Shown here one piece after another: positions 12,700-23,893 of a DNA stretch of 64,000 bases (positions are counted from its first letter, which is position 1; every line of letters begins with the position of its first letter). A model generated the notes under the pieces. That model ran no database searches and was not told the origin of the DNA. It was given only the letters and a program-made list of their open reading frames with translations. Source of the DNA: Torreya grandis (taxonomy: Eukaryota; Streptophyta; Pinopsida; Cupressales; Taxaceae); the NCBI GenBank assembly GCA_037957365.1, contig JARHVA010002374.1, positions 866,501-930,500 of the forward strand, read 5' to 3'. A program made the position numbers and the translations under genes.

Positions 12700-13190
12700 A
12701 TAATCTATATGTAACAATATTATTAAAAACACAAGCCATTGATCCTAATACATGGAAAATCATTTGAAGTGTTAGAGTATTACAACAATTGTGGAATAAC
12801 ATTAATGAAATACATCATAGCGCAGATCAAGAAGAATCTCTTGGATATATGATATTCCCCATAGCTTTTTGATCAAAATTTGTCAATCAAAGGTATGGGT
12901 TATCCTTCATACAATTTTGGTACCATTTAAATTAGGATAATCATGGATACAAAAAATTTAAGCTATAATAGATACTACTAAACAATGCATCACATTTTCA
13001 CATGAAGGAAGATTCATTCACATATCATATGATGGTCAGAATGAGGATGATGATTGAATATCTTCAAAAGCAATAGATCAAATAGAACATGCATATTTAG
13101 AAGGTGAATAAGAATATGCCTTGTACCTACACAACTCTGAATATTTAATTTTTGATAAGGATGACCTATTATATGATTTTTGATTGCATT
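12700..13190 (+). pseudogene. Second protease-like segment
   Basis: In a frame different from the upstream protease, 12925-13195 encodes VPFKLG, a stop, SWIQKI, a stop, then AIIDTTKQCITFSHEGRF and ISYDGQNEDDD. The order (hydrophobic strand, LG-x-SW-Q, AI--T--QC--F-H-G) parallels the LLGQPWIH...YICLKILHIG half of the first protease. A catalytic Asp-containing N-terminal half was not found. Upstream, LEYYNNCGITLMKYI (about 12775-12820) may be linker. Downstream, ISSKAIDQIEHAYLEGE and YLHNSEYLIFDKDD look like a coherent protein tail. This could be a duplicated domain or part of a second element; the first reading is inference. Confidence 0.5.
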
Positions 13191-14055
13191 CAGACAATTA
13201 AAAAAATATAAAATTATAAATGTGCATAGCTTCTTGATTACTTAACATGTTATTTTTCTAGTTCTTGCACATGCAATCAATTTCATTAATTCTTATAATC
13301 CATAGGATATTACTAATTTTTTTGGCCTCTTGGCTGTTTTTTTTTACTTTCTAGATCTGAAAAGTCTAAAATAGTGATCTATTCTACCATATTTTTCCGT
13401 TTACCTATCTCTTTTCATAGTCTACACTAATAAAATTACTTTTTTATAACAAGGATAATATCGACAATTAATGGATAAGAATTAATTCCATCACTATCCT
13501 TAGTTGGTCGATCTCATCTTGTGAAAATTTTCCCATAAAAATCAAAATTTGAGAATAAAAATCCTTAACATTACTTATTTCTATATATTTCACCTAGTTT
13601 TATTATGCAAACTAGTGATTATTCATACAAAATCCCCCTTTTCTTGTGCTATATTGTTTATAAATACTATATACTTTGATAAGTGTAAATTTTATGAGAT
13701 GAGAGTGTAAAATATTTCCTCTAAACATTATTTACATTCCTACATGTTTTTAGTTATGATCACATCTATAATGGGCACATCTTGCTCATATGCTACCATG
13801 CCATCATTTATAGTAGATAGTTTACATTGACACATGTTTCATATTATTCATATCCATTCCATTTATTCTAATTTTTAACCCTTATTTTATTTAATAATTT
13901 ATTTGGTTCTATTTTCAAAATTTAAAAAAGTGCAAAAAAATTAAAATATTGGAAAAATACAAAAACATTCAAAATATTCTTGAAAATCTAGATAAATATT
14001 TATGCCATGCTCTCAACACAACTTGCTATTTATTTACATGGTGGAAGCATATATG
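13191..14055. other. Non-coding retroelement tail
   Basis: No coding frame. At 13920-13990 an A-rich stretch with repeats of AAAATACAAAAACATTCAAAA resembles the tail of element Y at 23097-23150, where the same text follows the gag-like region. This suggests a common non-coding 3' region in related plus-strand elements. Element X begins at 14056. Confidence 0.5.
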
Positions 14056-14710
14056 TGTTGGAAGCAAAATAACTGGGGGGTGAATCAGTGTCTTAAAATT
14101 TTTCTTTCAATTCCTCCTTGGCATACATGAACCATCACATCAACATATAAATCAAGCAATGCATAATCAATCAATGATACAAGCATGAAACAAGATTACA
14201 CAAGACAACACATCATATATGTGGGATGTTGGAAATATTGTCATTGATGTCAAAGGTCTAGCATTATTGGTGATAAAGGCCCCATTGCATTTAATGTTCT
14301 TTGTAATAAATATATCTTAGCTAATATGAGTTAATATTTATTTAATATTAATGAATATATTTTTGGTTGCATATAAGACAAAAGAAGGGCCCATGGAGAA
14401 GTCAAAGAGCCACGAGATAAAGACAAAAGAAGGATGGGACACATTTTCCCATGAAGAGTCATCTTGGGGAATTTCAAGAGTCACCAAGTGAAGACAAAAG
14501 AGGAAGGGTGCAATTTCTCATGAAGAGACACTTTAAGGAATACGAAAAGTCACCAAGATGAAGACAAAAGAGGGAAGGACGTTTTTGGTCATGAAGGGTC
14601 ACCACATGACTTTTCAAAGGCTTGAATATGAAGTTTCATACAAGTTTGGCACCATTTTCCATGAGGATTGAAGGGTCACAAAGGGGGAAGGCCAAAGGTC
14701 ATTTGGAAAG

Positions 14711-14719
14711 CTATAAATA
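14711..14719 (+). promoter_or_regulatory. TATA box in solo LTR S
   Basis: CTATAAATA about 485 bp into the LTR. Its position fits a Pol II retrotransposon promoter and sets the LTR's plus orientation. Confidence 0.6.
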
Positions 14720-14930
14720 AAGGCTTGAGTAGCCATTTGTAATATGAGAGATAGAGGTTGATTTGATATTGTAATATCTAGCTTAGAAGAGCAATTGTGA
14801 GAGATGAATATGATTTGTATTTGTTATATCTAGCTTAGAAGAGCAAAGGTGAGAGAGAGGAAAGAGATTTTGTATTGATCTATCATTTGTTGAGATAGCA
14901 ACATTGAGAGATAGGTGTGTGGTATACACA

Positions 14931-15110
14931 AAGGGGTTGGTGCTCCTGTGGGTTAGTGCTCATGAATTGTTGCTAGGTTGGTGTTCAAAAAAGGGGTTGG
15001 TGATCCTGTGGGTTGGTGCTCATGAATAGTCACTGGGTTTGTGCTCGGCAAAGGGGTATGGTGCTCCTACAAGCTTGGCTTGCAAATATTGTTTGGGTTG
15101 GTGCTCATTC
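14931..15110 (+). repeat. 60-bp minisatellite in solo LTR S
   Basis: Units start exactly at 14931, 14991 and 15051, each with AAGGGGT. The first two share CCTGTGGGTT and GTGCTCATGAAT; the third is more diverged. It lies downstream of the TATA box, so it would be in the transcribed R/U5 part. Confidence 0.85.
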
Positions 15111-15982
15111 ATATACTTGAGATTTTTCTCCATGGTTTCTCCCACATTAGGTTTCCATGTTATATCTGGTGTCTCTCTCTATCTTGTGTGGTGTTTATTG
15201 TTTGAGTTTATTTCATCTCTTGAATGTTTGATTAAGTGAAATTTGGTTAGGAAAAGATTTATAAGATATATGATATATTGACTCACCCCGCCTCTCAGTA
15301 TATCCCATGCTTAACATGGGAAACCTTCAAAGGGAAGAAAAATCACTGATCCATGCAAATGGACTATAGTCCTATAAGTCAAAATATCATAATTTAGTGA
15401 AGGACTAGCTCCACATGGAGCACCAACCCCAACTAGCTAAGCACCAACTTGGCTAGGATTTAGCAAGCACCAACTTATAAAGAGGCACTAACCCCCTAGA
15501 TGACTTAGAACCAAATTAGTTACCTAACTTCATTGATCACATTTATAACACCTTGTTTCTCAATAAACTAATGATTACCACCTCTTCATCTCTTCACACT
15601 CTTAACCCTCTCAAATTACCTTCTAGGTCTCTTTGCTCAATTAGGTCTCTTTAAGACTGATTAGGTCATATGAACTTGATCCTCATATGAAGAACATCTA
15701 TAAAATATTCATAATAATTTTTATACACTCTTTATATGTTCTAAAATAACTTCTTCTACTTACCAATGTAGTATTTCATTCACATCATATCTTTACCCTA
15801 TAATAAGCCTAAAATGGCCTTGTATATATACCATTCCTTGTTCATATAGCTTTTGGTCAGCTCATCACCCTTAACCTATATGTAGGCCATGGAATAGGTC
15901 TTAGTACATCTAATAAACATGAATCAGATGATTTTTTAGTCCCTTTAGGTCTATCATAACTGTATTAGACCTCATTTCATTT

Positions 15983-16003
15983 TTAGGTCTCATGGAGACC
16001 TAA
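15983..16003. repeat. Perfect 21-bp hairpin palindrome
   Basis: Arms TTAGGTCTC and GAGACCTAA are perfectly inverted around ATG. The same palindrome is intact in the partner LTR at 50000-50020 although the LTRs differ around it. Confidence 0.85.
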
Positions 16004-16472
16004 TCCCATTAGGTCCACTTCAGGACATGTTACACTTTGCCTTCCTTGGAATACTTTCAAACTCCAAACAAAGTATGAAAATTTAATATAAAAATAAAAT
16101 AAACTTACAATAATATCATCTAGTCTCCATAACACATTTTAGAGCAAACTACCACTTGAAGCACACTTTTTATACTGTTTATAATTAGGCCTTTTCATAC
16201 ATAGAAAGTCTATCTTGAACTACTGAAGATTAAACACAAATTAGATGAAAAACCATGGAAATAAATCACATATACAAAAACTTAATTCCCTTAGGATCAT
16301 CAGCATATGATTTAGACTTCACAATTTAAGGCAGAAGGACTCAAACTATTCTTTGCAAATATCCCACTTAGAACTGCTAGAACACTCCAAAACTCAATCA
16401 AGAACAAATTAATCTTGAACATCGTAAAGAATAGTTACCATGACAACTAATAATTTAAAAATATCCTTTTAC

Positions 16473-16495
16473 ATATATATATATATATATATATA
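16473..16495. repeat. (AT)n microsatellite
   Basis: About eleven AT units inside the X 3' LTR. A related shorter tract lies at the homologous place in the partner LTR (50490-50509). Confidence 0.9.
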
Positions 16496-16685
16496 CCAAT
16501 CTCAAATACAAAAATCACAAGGTCTAATGTCAAATATTTGTCTTGCAGACCAATATTTTGATCTCATTATACATAGTCAAACTAGAACCAAACAAATCAT
16601 TTTGGTTTCAACATTTCAATCACTTTCATTGACCATAAAAACTTATAAAAATCATGGATAGGACATAAAATTTGAAAAAAAAACA

Positions 16686-16709
16686 CTATATATATATATA
16701 TATATATAT
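16686..16709. repeat. (TA)n microsatellite
   Basis: About twelve TA units within the X 3' LTR. The partner LTR has only a short TATATATA remnant at the matching place (near 50680). Confidence 0.9.
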
Positions 16710-18638
16710 TATATACTTCAACTTAGGGCATAGAGTCTCAAACTCATTACTGTAACTTGCTTACCTAGAACTGCCAGTTACCTTAAAGCACAATCATGGT
16801 GGCAATGACCTTTAACACCTGTATGACCATTTATAGAAAATTTTGATTAATTTATATGATACTATGAGATCATTAGACCATTATAAGATATAAATATAAT
16901 ATTTTCAAATGGAAATATTGGTCTTGTAGACCAATCTCATAACCTTATATATCATTGTCTCATCTGAACCTGATAGGTAAAATTGTGAGCAACTTTTTCA
17001 CTATAATAATTGACATAAAAAACTTATACCAAACATAATAATGTATTAAAATTAATAAATAAAATCTCCATGTACTTGGTTTCATCACTTTTTCATGATA
17101 ACACACTCCTAATCATCTTCTCACTACTGCTTGGGTTTCTCACTGTTTCCACCATTAGGCTTGTTAGTGACTGGCTAACTTGGATGACTAGTTTAGAATA
17201 ATTAAATTCTTGAAATTATATTGAAAAATTAATGTATATGAAATATGACTCTCAATATTCATCCTCTATCCATTTTCATACTTTGATTTGTTCAACTGTG
17301 ATTGTTATAACAAATCTCTGAGAAACTAGCACTTTCATGTAGGGTCTACTCACACACTTAACAACTCATTCACACCTAGAGGTACTTGGGAAAGTTGCAT
17401 AAATTATATAATATTTTTTATATTCATTTTAGACCATTCTAGGATGTTTTGAATAAGATATTTCACATCAGGTCCTTGTTAGGGTTTTATAGAGGTTTAA
17501 CATAGGTTTTGGTGTTAATGATTATTCATAAAGGATTTCCCCTTAAATCCAAAACCAATGCATATAATTATTATCTATGACCCTTCCCCATCTCTCATTA
17601 ATATCTCAGGTTCCCATGTAGAGGTTATATGTGCTAATGAACACTTGAAAGTCCTCAGGTTTGCATGACTTCATTTTGTGTACTTGAGAGACCTTAAAAC
17701 CATTTTTCATGCCTTTTATTGCAAGATATGACCTAAAATTTCATGAACACAATTGAAACAAAATAAATCACCTATTAAAATTCTTACATAATCCCAAACA
17801 CTTTGAAATCTGATCATGACCCCTCATTAGGCCATACTCTTTTTCTTTGCTCTCTAAACCTTGACCTACACATCTCATTAGGCCTTAAAAATGACCTTCA
17901 TGCCTCTTTCTTTGTGTTTTCTACCTCACTCACATAATTAATAAACATATCTTAGGCTTAAATTGTGCCATATATCCTTCATATGCCTTGAAAATAGATC
18001 ATGATGCCTCATTAGGCTAAGTGAGTTCTAGAAGTGGTTTAGTTACATACTTGATTTGTAGATCCTACCCTTTTAGGCTCACCCTAAGACTCTCATGAGT
18101 GATAAAATGACTCAAATGAATTCTAGATTAAATTTATACATCCATTCATACCTATGTGCACTCATATCACCAATCCATAATACTCATACCTTCTCACAAG
18201 GTCTCTTCATGTTATGACTAGTGCCATGAGTAGGCTTCTTATATACTTGAAACTTGAAAAATGACCTTGAAACACTTATAAAATTATATACACTTCTCTT
18301 TCATGATCACACAATTCCAAACAAACTCTTATAATCTCGTGCTTACTTACTTCACCAAACTTCACTATGCACACCTTCTCATAATGTCTAGACTAGGCTT
18401 CTCAAGATACCTTGTCCTCAAGAACTAGTACTCAAAAATGATTTAATGCTCACTTGATGTGAAACTTCACATAAAAAAATATAATAATCATTAATTTTCA
18501 TTCAAATTCTCTTTTGTCACATGTATTCCTGGTCAGATCAATAAAACAAGCTCATAACTCAAAGACCACTCACCATGCATCTTCACCAGATGCACCTTGA
18601 CATCAATTAAATCAACCTTGACATTGATGACAATAATT

Positions 18639-18659
18639 CTTTAAAAAATCCCCATTTTT
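18639..18659 (-). promoter_or_regulatory. Polypurine tract of element X
   Basis: The minus strand reads AAAAATGGGG then ATTTTTTAAAG, ending 3 bp before the 3' LTR boundary (18635). Its place and purine-rich core are as expected for plus-strand priming. Confidence 0.7.
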
Positions 18660-18947
18660 CATTGATGGTAAAACATTATTCAATATGATCACTCTCACTC
18701 ATAATGAAACTTCTAGAACCAATCATTCTCCTTCTTTGGAGACTATACTCAGAAACTCTTCTATGATTATCAACAACTAAACTTGGAGCTTATGAAAAAT
18801 TTGAATATCTCCCCCTAAAACCAAGCATCCAACATGATTTTACTAATATAATAATGTATTCATGAATCATAATGAAGTCACTCCTTTCATAGGTCTCTAA
18901 ATCAACACAAAATCAAGAGATTCCTAGATCTCCATACTCTCACAAGA

Positions 18948-19405
18948 CTAAATATCTTCCAGGATCCTGTTAGGATTGATTAACGCCTTAGGCTTGACCT
19001 TTTCATCAATCATTTGATCAATAATATGAGCTGATATCAGACACTCTTGACTTGATTTCTCATATAAAGTGTGCTCTATCATATTAAATAGTCCACTTGG
19101 ACTTATAGATTGATCATGACTCACTTTTATTATCTTTGGTTTCCACACATTCAATTGCCTTCTCTCTTGCACTTTATGGGCTTCAAACCTCTTTTTTTGA
19201 CTTGATGGAATTCTACATATATTAGGATATAATGTTGTGGTGTGTCCAACATTATGACAAATGTATCAAAAAACCTCATTCATGCCTCTTGATTGATGTT
19301 TCCTTTCATAATTCCATGCATATTAATTTTTAGAGGGTCTTCTACATTATCTTACTCTATGACCAAACTAATTGTATGTAAAATAATAATGATTAAATTA
19401 CTTAG
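18948..19405 (-). pseudogene. Element X gag, C-terminal part
   Basis: Continues the gag of 30539-32175 after element Y split it. Reading minus from 19405: a first knuckle with FGHRVR and CRRPSKN, whose two early Cys codons have become Tyr or Phe codons. Then YICHNVGHTTTLYP (about 19270-19220), a C-x2-C-x4-H-x4-C knuckle in which the first Cys is a TGA stop and the last is Tyr. A basic stretch SQKKRFEAHKVQERRQ and a 74-codon open tail ending at 18948 follow. No protease, integrase or reverse transcriptase follows before the polypurine tract about 290 bp on. The Cys-to-Tyr changes are G-to-A on the coding strand, consistent with deamination on the other strand. Confidence 0.75.
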
Positions 19406-20648
19406 TGTAATCATATAAAATTTAAAGTTGTATGACTTAGGCATGGTTAATAGTACCCAACCTATAGGTCCTCTTTCTTGCTCACACAACCCTTCTCAAC
19501 TAAACTTTTACTGATTCCCAGTCACCCATAGCTTCTCAGACTTAGCTTTTTAGGACCCATGTAGCCTTTTTAGACCTAGATCTATCCCCCAGGGATCATC
19601 CTATTAGAAAAATAACACCCAATTTTGATAGGAGTACTAAAATTTAGGGGTGTCCTATTTTTGGTGCTATTGTCCAAGTTCATATTCACCTCAAATGGTC
19701 AGGTTTTCTCAATTCTTTATTTTTTCCCTTATCATCCTAATTCAAGTTCATCTAACCTAAGATCATTAGTTTCCCTATAAAAGGCCATTCAATGTCCATT
19801 TAGAAAGGTTATCACTCATTCATAGGAAAAGAGCAAGAATACAAGCAAGTACACTCAAACACTCTTCCCTATTCTCTATATACAACCTTCCAAAACCAAT
19901 TCAAGCCAATTCAAGAACTCATACCAGTCCCTAATCATCCAAAGTATATTCTAGTTTCACATCTAGTTGTATACATCAAATAATTGTACCAAGGACTTCA
20001 AATGGGAGAAATACATTATTTTGATCCCTCTTTGGAGTATTGGTATGTAGCCAATGTGCCTAGACATGGGGTGTGAAGGGCATCCAACATATCCTTTACA
20101 CACTAACCTCTTCTCTCTTTCCCAAGTTTGTTATTAAATTTCAAGTCTCGAGAGATCCTAAGGGTTTTAAATATTAAATTAGACACACGTCAAGATTTAC
20201 ATAGAATTAGGCTATGATATTTCACTATCAAGGTGTTAAAGACCTACCAAACAAAACCCAAAAAAGCTAGGTCATCAAGACAAAAATGCTAGAACTGGAC
20301 AATAGCACTTGAAGAGGAAAATAGTTCCAAAAAATAGACTATAATACCAAGTAGTAGGGTGTCTTGAATTTGGTGCTCCTATCTAATATAGAAATAGAGT
20401 TTTGGGTTCTATTTTCAATAGTCTTCCACCCCTACATAATAATTTCTAGATCTTGAATCAACCATTTTGACCAAGAATAAGCTAAGTTTGATTTCTTTAC
20501 ACTTCTTGCTATTTTTAGAAAAGATAAAATACATATCTATTTTCAAAAATTAGTAGGTTATTTAATATACATTAATTACTATTTTACATTTACTTAGACC
20601 CTTTATTTTCTTAGGAATTAAACCCCTAATTCCTAAAAGAATAAAACA
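19406..20648 (+). repeat. Element Y 5' LTR
   Basis: Starts TGTAATCATATAAAA and ends AATAAAACA. It contains an internal inverted pair: GGTGCTATTGTCCAAG at about 19660 and CTGGACAATAGCACTTG at about 20296. The direct-strand TATA box lies at 19774. No coding content. Confidence 0.88.
19774..19783 (+). promoter_or_regulatory. TATA box of element Y 5' LTR
   Basis: CTATAAAAGG, about 370 bp into the LTR. The 3' LTR has the decayed form CTTTAAAATT at the same place (near 29677). Confidence 0.6.
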
Positions 20649-20666
20649 TTTGGTGAACCTGACTTA
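20649..20666 (+). promoter_or_regulatory. Putative primer-binding region of element Y
   Basis: TTTGGTGAACCTGACTTA begins directly after the LTR end. Position fits a PBS. I could not assign the tRNA; it is not the Met type used by T, X and P. Confidence 0.4.
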
Positions 20667-21179
20667 CTTCAAATTTTTGCACAAAAATCATATAAACCCT
20701 AGGGATAATTAATTATTATTTTTTGAAATATTTTATTTATTTTTATTGAATTTAAAAATCACAAAACTAAAAATTAATTGAAATATATTCAATAAATTCA
20801 CTCAAACCCTAGTTTACACATACTAGATCATATTTGCATACAAATACTTTCAAACCCCTAGGAAAAATATATTGCTAATTTTAGAAATATTTTTAGATTT
20901 TTCCTAAATTTTTCAAGATAAATTCTACAAATTCATAACAAAAATTTTAAATTATTATACAAATTTTGAAAAAAAATCTTTTCAAACTCTAGTTGCATCT
21001 ATTAGGTCCTATTAAATCAAGCACTTTAAATTTCTAAATTTTATCTTGCATACTTACCTTATAAATTCAATATAAATTTCAAAAATTCATTTTATTTTTC
21101 ACAAATATTTATGAAAAATACCTAGTTGCATATAATAGTTCCTATGTAGCTTCTTGAGGTATCACCTTACATCCATAGT

Positions 21180-23060
21180 CAAATTGCAAAAATGATGCTC
21201 ATTTATTTACAAACTATTCTTACATTTCTTGCAAATAAAAAGGAAACCATAATGGTCCCTATCATGTACATGAATGATGAATTTTATCATATGTTAGTAA
21301 AAATATTCATACTTTGTATTTCATGCTTATGTTTCATAACAAGGGATGATATTACAAAATTCATTGCTAAACTTTCACAAGATTTCAATATTTCTTTTGC
21401 ATATTCTCTATCTCTCATATGGAAAAAATTTCAAGATTATAATGCTAAACACATTACAAATGTTATAATATATGTCAAATATATTTATGCATTATTACAC
21501 AAATCCATGCTCTACCCTTTTCTCTCTATCTCTCATAAGGAAAAATATACAATTTTATCATGCTAAACACTTTAAAAATTTCATAGCACATGTCAAAGTT
21601 TCTTGTACATACACAAATTCATGATTTATATCCCTTGTTTTATATATTTCATGTGGAATGTTGTTTATAATCATATTTCTATACAATTTATAACTCCACT
21701 TACATGCATTTTAGCCTATATTCATAGTTTCTACCTAGATGTATATGTCTCTTTGGCTACTCTTGTTTCAATGTCATATCTTATGCAGAGGAAAGAAATC
21801 CCTTCTCCTCCTCTCCCTCAAGAGGGTGAAAACTACTTTCCCTCTAACTAGATCCACGTTATCACCCCTCCAAAAGGTGAGGCAACCTCTACTATTATTC
21901 CTAATTCATACATTCAGTATACAACTTTTTCAAAACCTATTCAACATATGTGCTTACATGTTAAATTGGAAGTAACTAAGGTTTATACTCGTGAGACTCT
22001 AAATGATCAAATAATCAGTATGAGCAAGATAATTTTAGATTTACAAACATAGAATCAACTATTACATGAAAATATCACAATATTAGAAAATTAGATTATA
22101 ATACAAAAGCTTCAATGACACCCTAGTGTCAATCATGTAAATGCACCTTCACCTAGTCAATTGGTTGCAAGCAATGTTACATATCAAAACAAAAAATCAC
22201 AACAAAGTAGATCTATAACTAGTGATTCATAAATAAATTAAAGATCAAATAAGAGTTCTAGTGAGATACTAAGGGAAATGATTAAATCTAACTTGATCAA
22301 ACTACCTCCTCTACACCCTATGAGAAGATCTAGATATTGTTGTGCATATCATAGAATGCATGGGCACCACATAGATATGTGTTTGGCATTGAAAAAACAA
22401 ATATAATAGATAATTATTAATGAGGACCTTATAAAAGGTAAATCAGTCAAGCAATCCACAAAAACATAGAAACACATTCACAAAGGGTCAAATTCAAAAT
22501 TAGTACAAAAGTGGTTGCCAAAGTAGAACTCAAAACAACAAAAGGGTCAACAAGAAAAATTAGAGTAACAAATAGTAACACAAGCACATGTCAAGCATGA
22601 AAAATATGAAAATCTAACTCTTAAAAATGAGGCTCAACTTTCAAAGCAATATGGGTTTGGTCAAATATATCTACAACAATTTGATTATCAAGGTCAAGGG
22701 TTGGCAAAGCATGCTCAAGGCATTAATACTCCTATTTTAGTAGATGATAATGTTTGTCACTAGGGTTTTGGATTTATTGAATATCCTAAGGCAAATAATT
22801 CATAGATATAATTTATCAAAAGAAAATATCCAGATACAATGACAGTGAACACTAGCATTCTATTGGTTCAAAATTAAGATGATAATGATGAGTGGAACAA
22901 TATAGGTTATTATGATTTTCAAGATATCGATGATGAATCCAAATACACAAATTCATATTCTCAACCATTCAATCATATTTCAAAATCATGCATGATTCCA
23001 TTATTTGATATAGGACACCAAGACATGGAGTCTCACTTGAGACTCATTGGTTAGTGTCAT
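21180..23060 (+). pseudogene. Element Y gag-like gene with CHHC finger and G-patch-like segment
   Basis: Open stretches at 21192-21566 and shorter ones continue to about 23060, broken by several stops. The first part (MMLIYLQTI...) has no recognised motif. At 22260-22430 the frame reads MIKSNLIKLPPLHPMRRSRY, then CAYHRMHGHHIDMC (22341-22382), a C-x2-H-x4-H-x4-C finger like that of Athila/Tat-type Gag, followed by ALKKQI. At about 22648-22786 a Gly/Gln-rich block reads FDYQGQGLAKHAQGINTPI and then GFGF, which matches the G-patch pattern (Gly-x-Gly-Leu-x-Lys...Gly-Ile). Acidic text (DDNDEWNN, DFQDIDDE) follows. No protease or polymerase appears downstream. Lineage is inferred. Confidence 0.6.
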
Positions 23061-23420
23061 TTCTTCTTAGTTCTTCATGTACATAGTTAAAATATTTTCA
23101 AAAAAAAATACAAAAACATTCAAAAAATTTCAAAAATGCCAAAAATATTTTGATTTTATGCATCACCCTTGAATTACATCACTACTATCATGCTATTTTA
23201 TGTCAATTTTCTACATTAACATGCTTAACTTGATCTTCTTTGAGTGTGTGCAGTGACATCTAGCAACTTTATTGCTTCATTCTACCCATAGAGGGGGCAT
23301 TTCTACTTCTACATTTGAGACATACATTGTTATACACACCCATTGATGTCATCTTCTACATGAATACACCATCTAGGTTATGTCATTCCTACACCACACA
23401 CTCTAAATTATCATGTTGAT
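23061..23420 (+). other. Element Y non-coding tail, part 1
   Basis: A-rich repeats of AAAAACATTCAAAA-type text (23097-23150) followed by non-coding sequence. Ends in TTGAT (23416-23420), the left target duplication of element T. No gene seen. Confidence 0.6.
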
Positions 23421-23858
23421 TGGTGCACAGTCACCAGACTACAAACAGGGTAAACTGCAATATTGACAAAATATTTTCAAAAACCTTTTGAAAATAGATG
23501 GTTGAATCCCTATAGCATATAGTTTTTCCCAAGACCAAAAGTGTTGCATATATTTCTCTTCGCCATAGACCAAAAAGCTTTCAACAGGTGTATTATAATC
23601 TACCCAGGATTGTCTGGCAAAACATGCTCAGACTGTCTGGTAGTAGGATTCCATTCAAAATGCCTTATTCCATATGGTGATAAGGTGTCATGGCTTATTT
23701 TGCCCAAAATATCATTTTTAACTCTTTACAACAATATTAACCTCCTCTAACACAAATTACAATTTGAAAGTTTGAATTACAACTTTTTGTAGGAATACTC
23801 ATTCAATATACTTGAGACAAATGAAATATACTATGCACCCATAGATGCTCTTGCATCA
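23421..23858 (-). repeat. Element T 3' LTR
   Basis: 438 bp. It contains conserved GGATTGTCTGGCAAAACATG and a nearby CAGACTGTCTGG, partly inverted CAGAC/GTCTG copies that could fold. Differs from its partner at about 14 positions. Confidence 0.95.
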
Positions 23859-23893
23859 AACTACCATGCTTGAAACTTTTCATGAGCCCCTGC

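Larger units (their letters stand above)
14227..15316 (+). mobile_element. Solo LTR S (1090 bp)
   Basis: Starts TGTTGGAAATATTG and ends ATGCTTAACA. It is flanked by a perfect 5-bp duplication TGGGA (14222-14226 and 15317-15321). The partner X LTR has the uninterrupted site near 32412 (ATATATGTGGTAAACC). No internal region or second LTR is present, so it arose by LTR-LTR recombination or as a truncated event. It carries a TATA box on the plus strand and a 60-bp minisatellite. The 66-codon ORF at 15039-15239 lies wholly within it and has no recognised motif. Confidence 0.9.
14056..18635 (-). repeat. Element X 3' LTR (left copy)
   Basis: Own sequence is 3485 bp after removing the 1090-bp solo LTR and 5 bp of target duplication. 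It is collinear with 32240-32866 plus 49784-52651. Frequent degenerate motifs of the type ATTAGGTC and CATTAGGC recur (15630-16020 and 17150-18070). A Copia-like leader block (GGGAAACC...AAAGGGAAG, 15318-15339) supports minus orientation. No protein is encoded. In a 165-bp sample it differs from the partner by roughly 15%. Confidence 0.85.
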
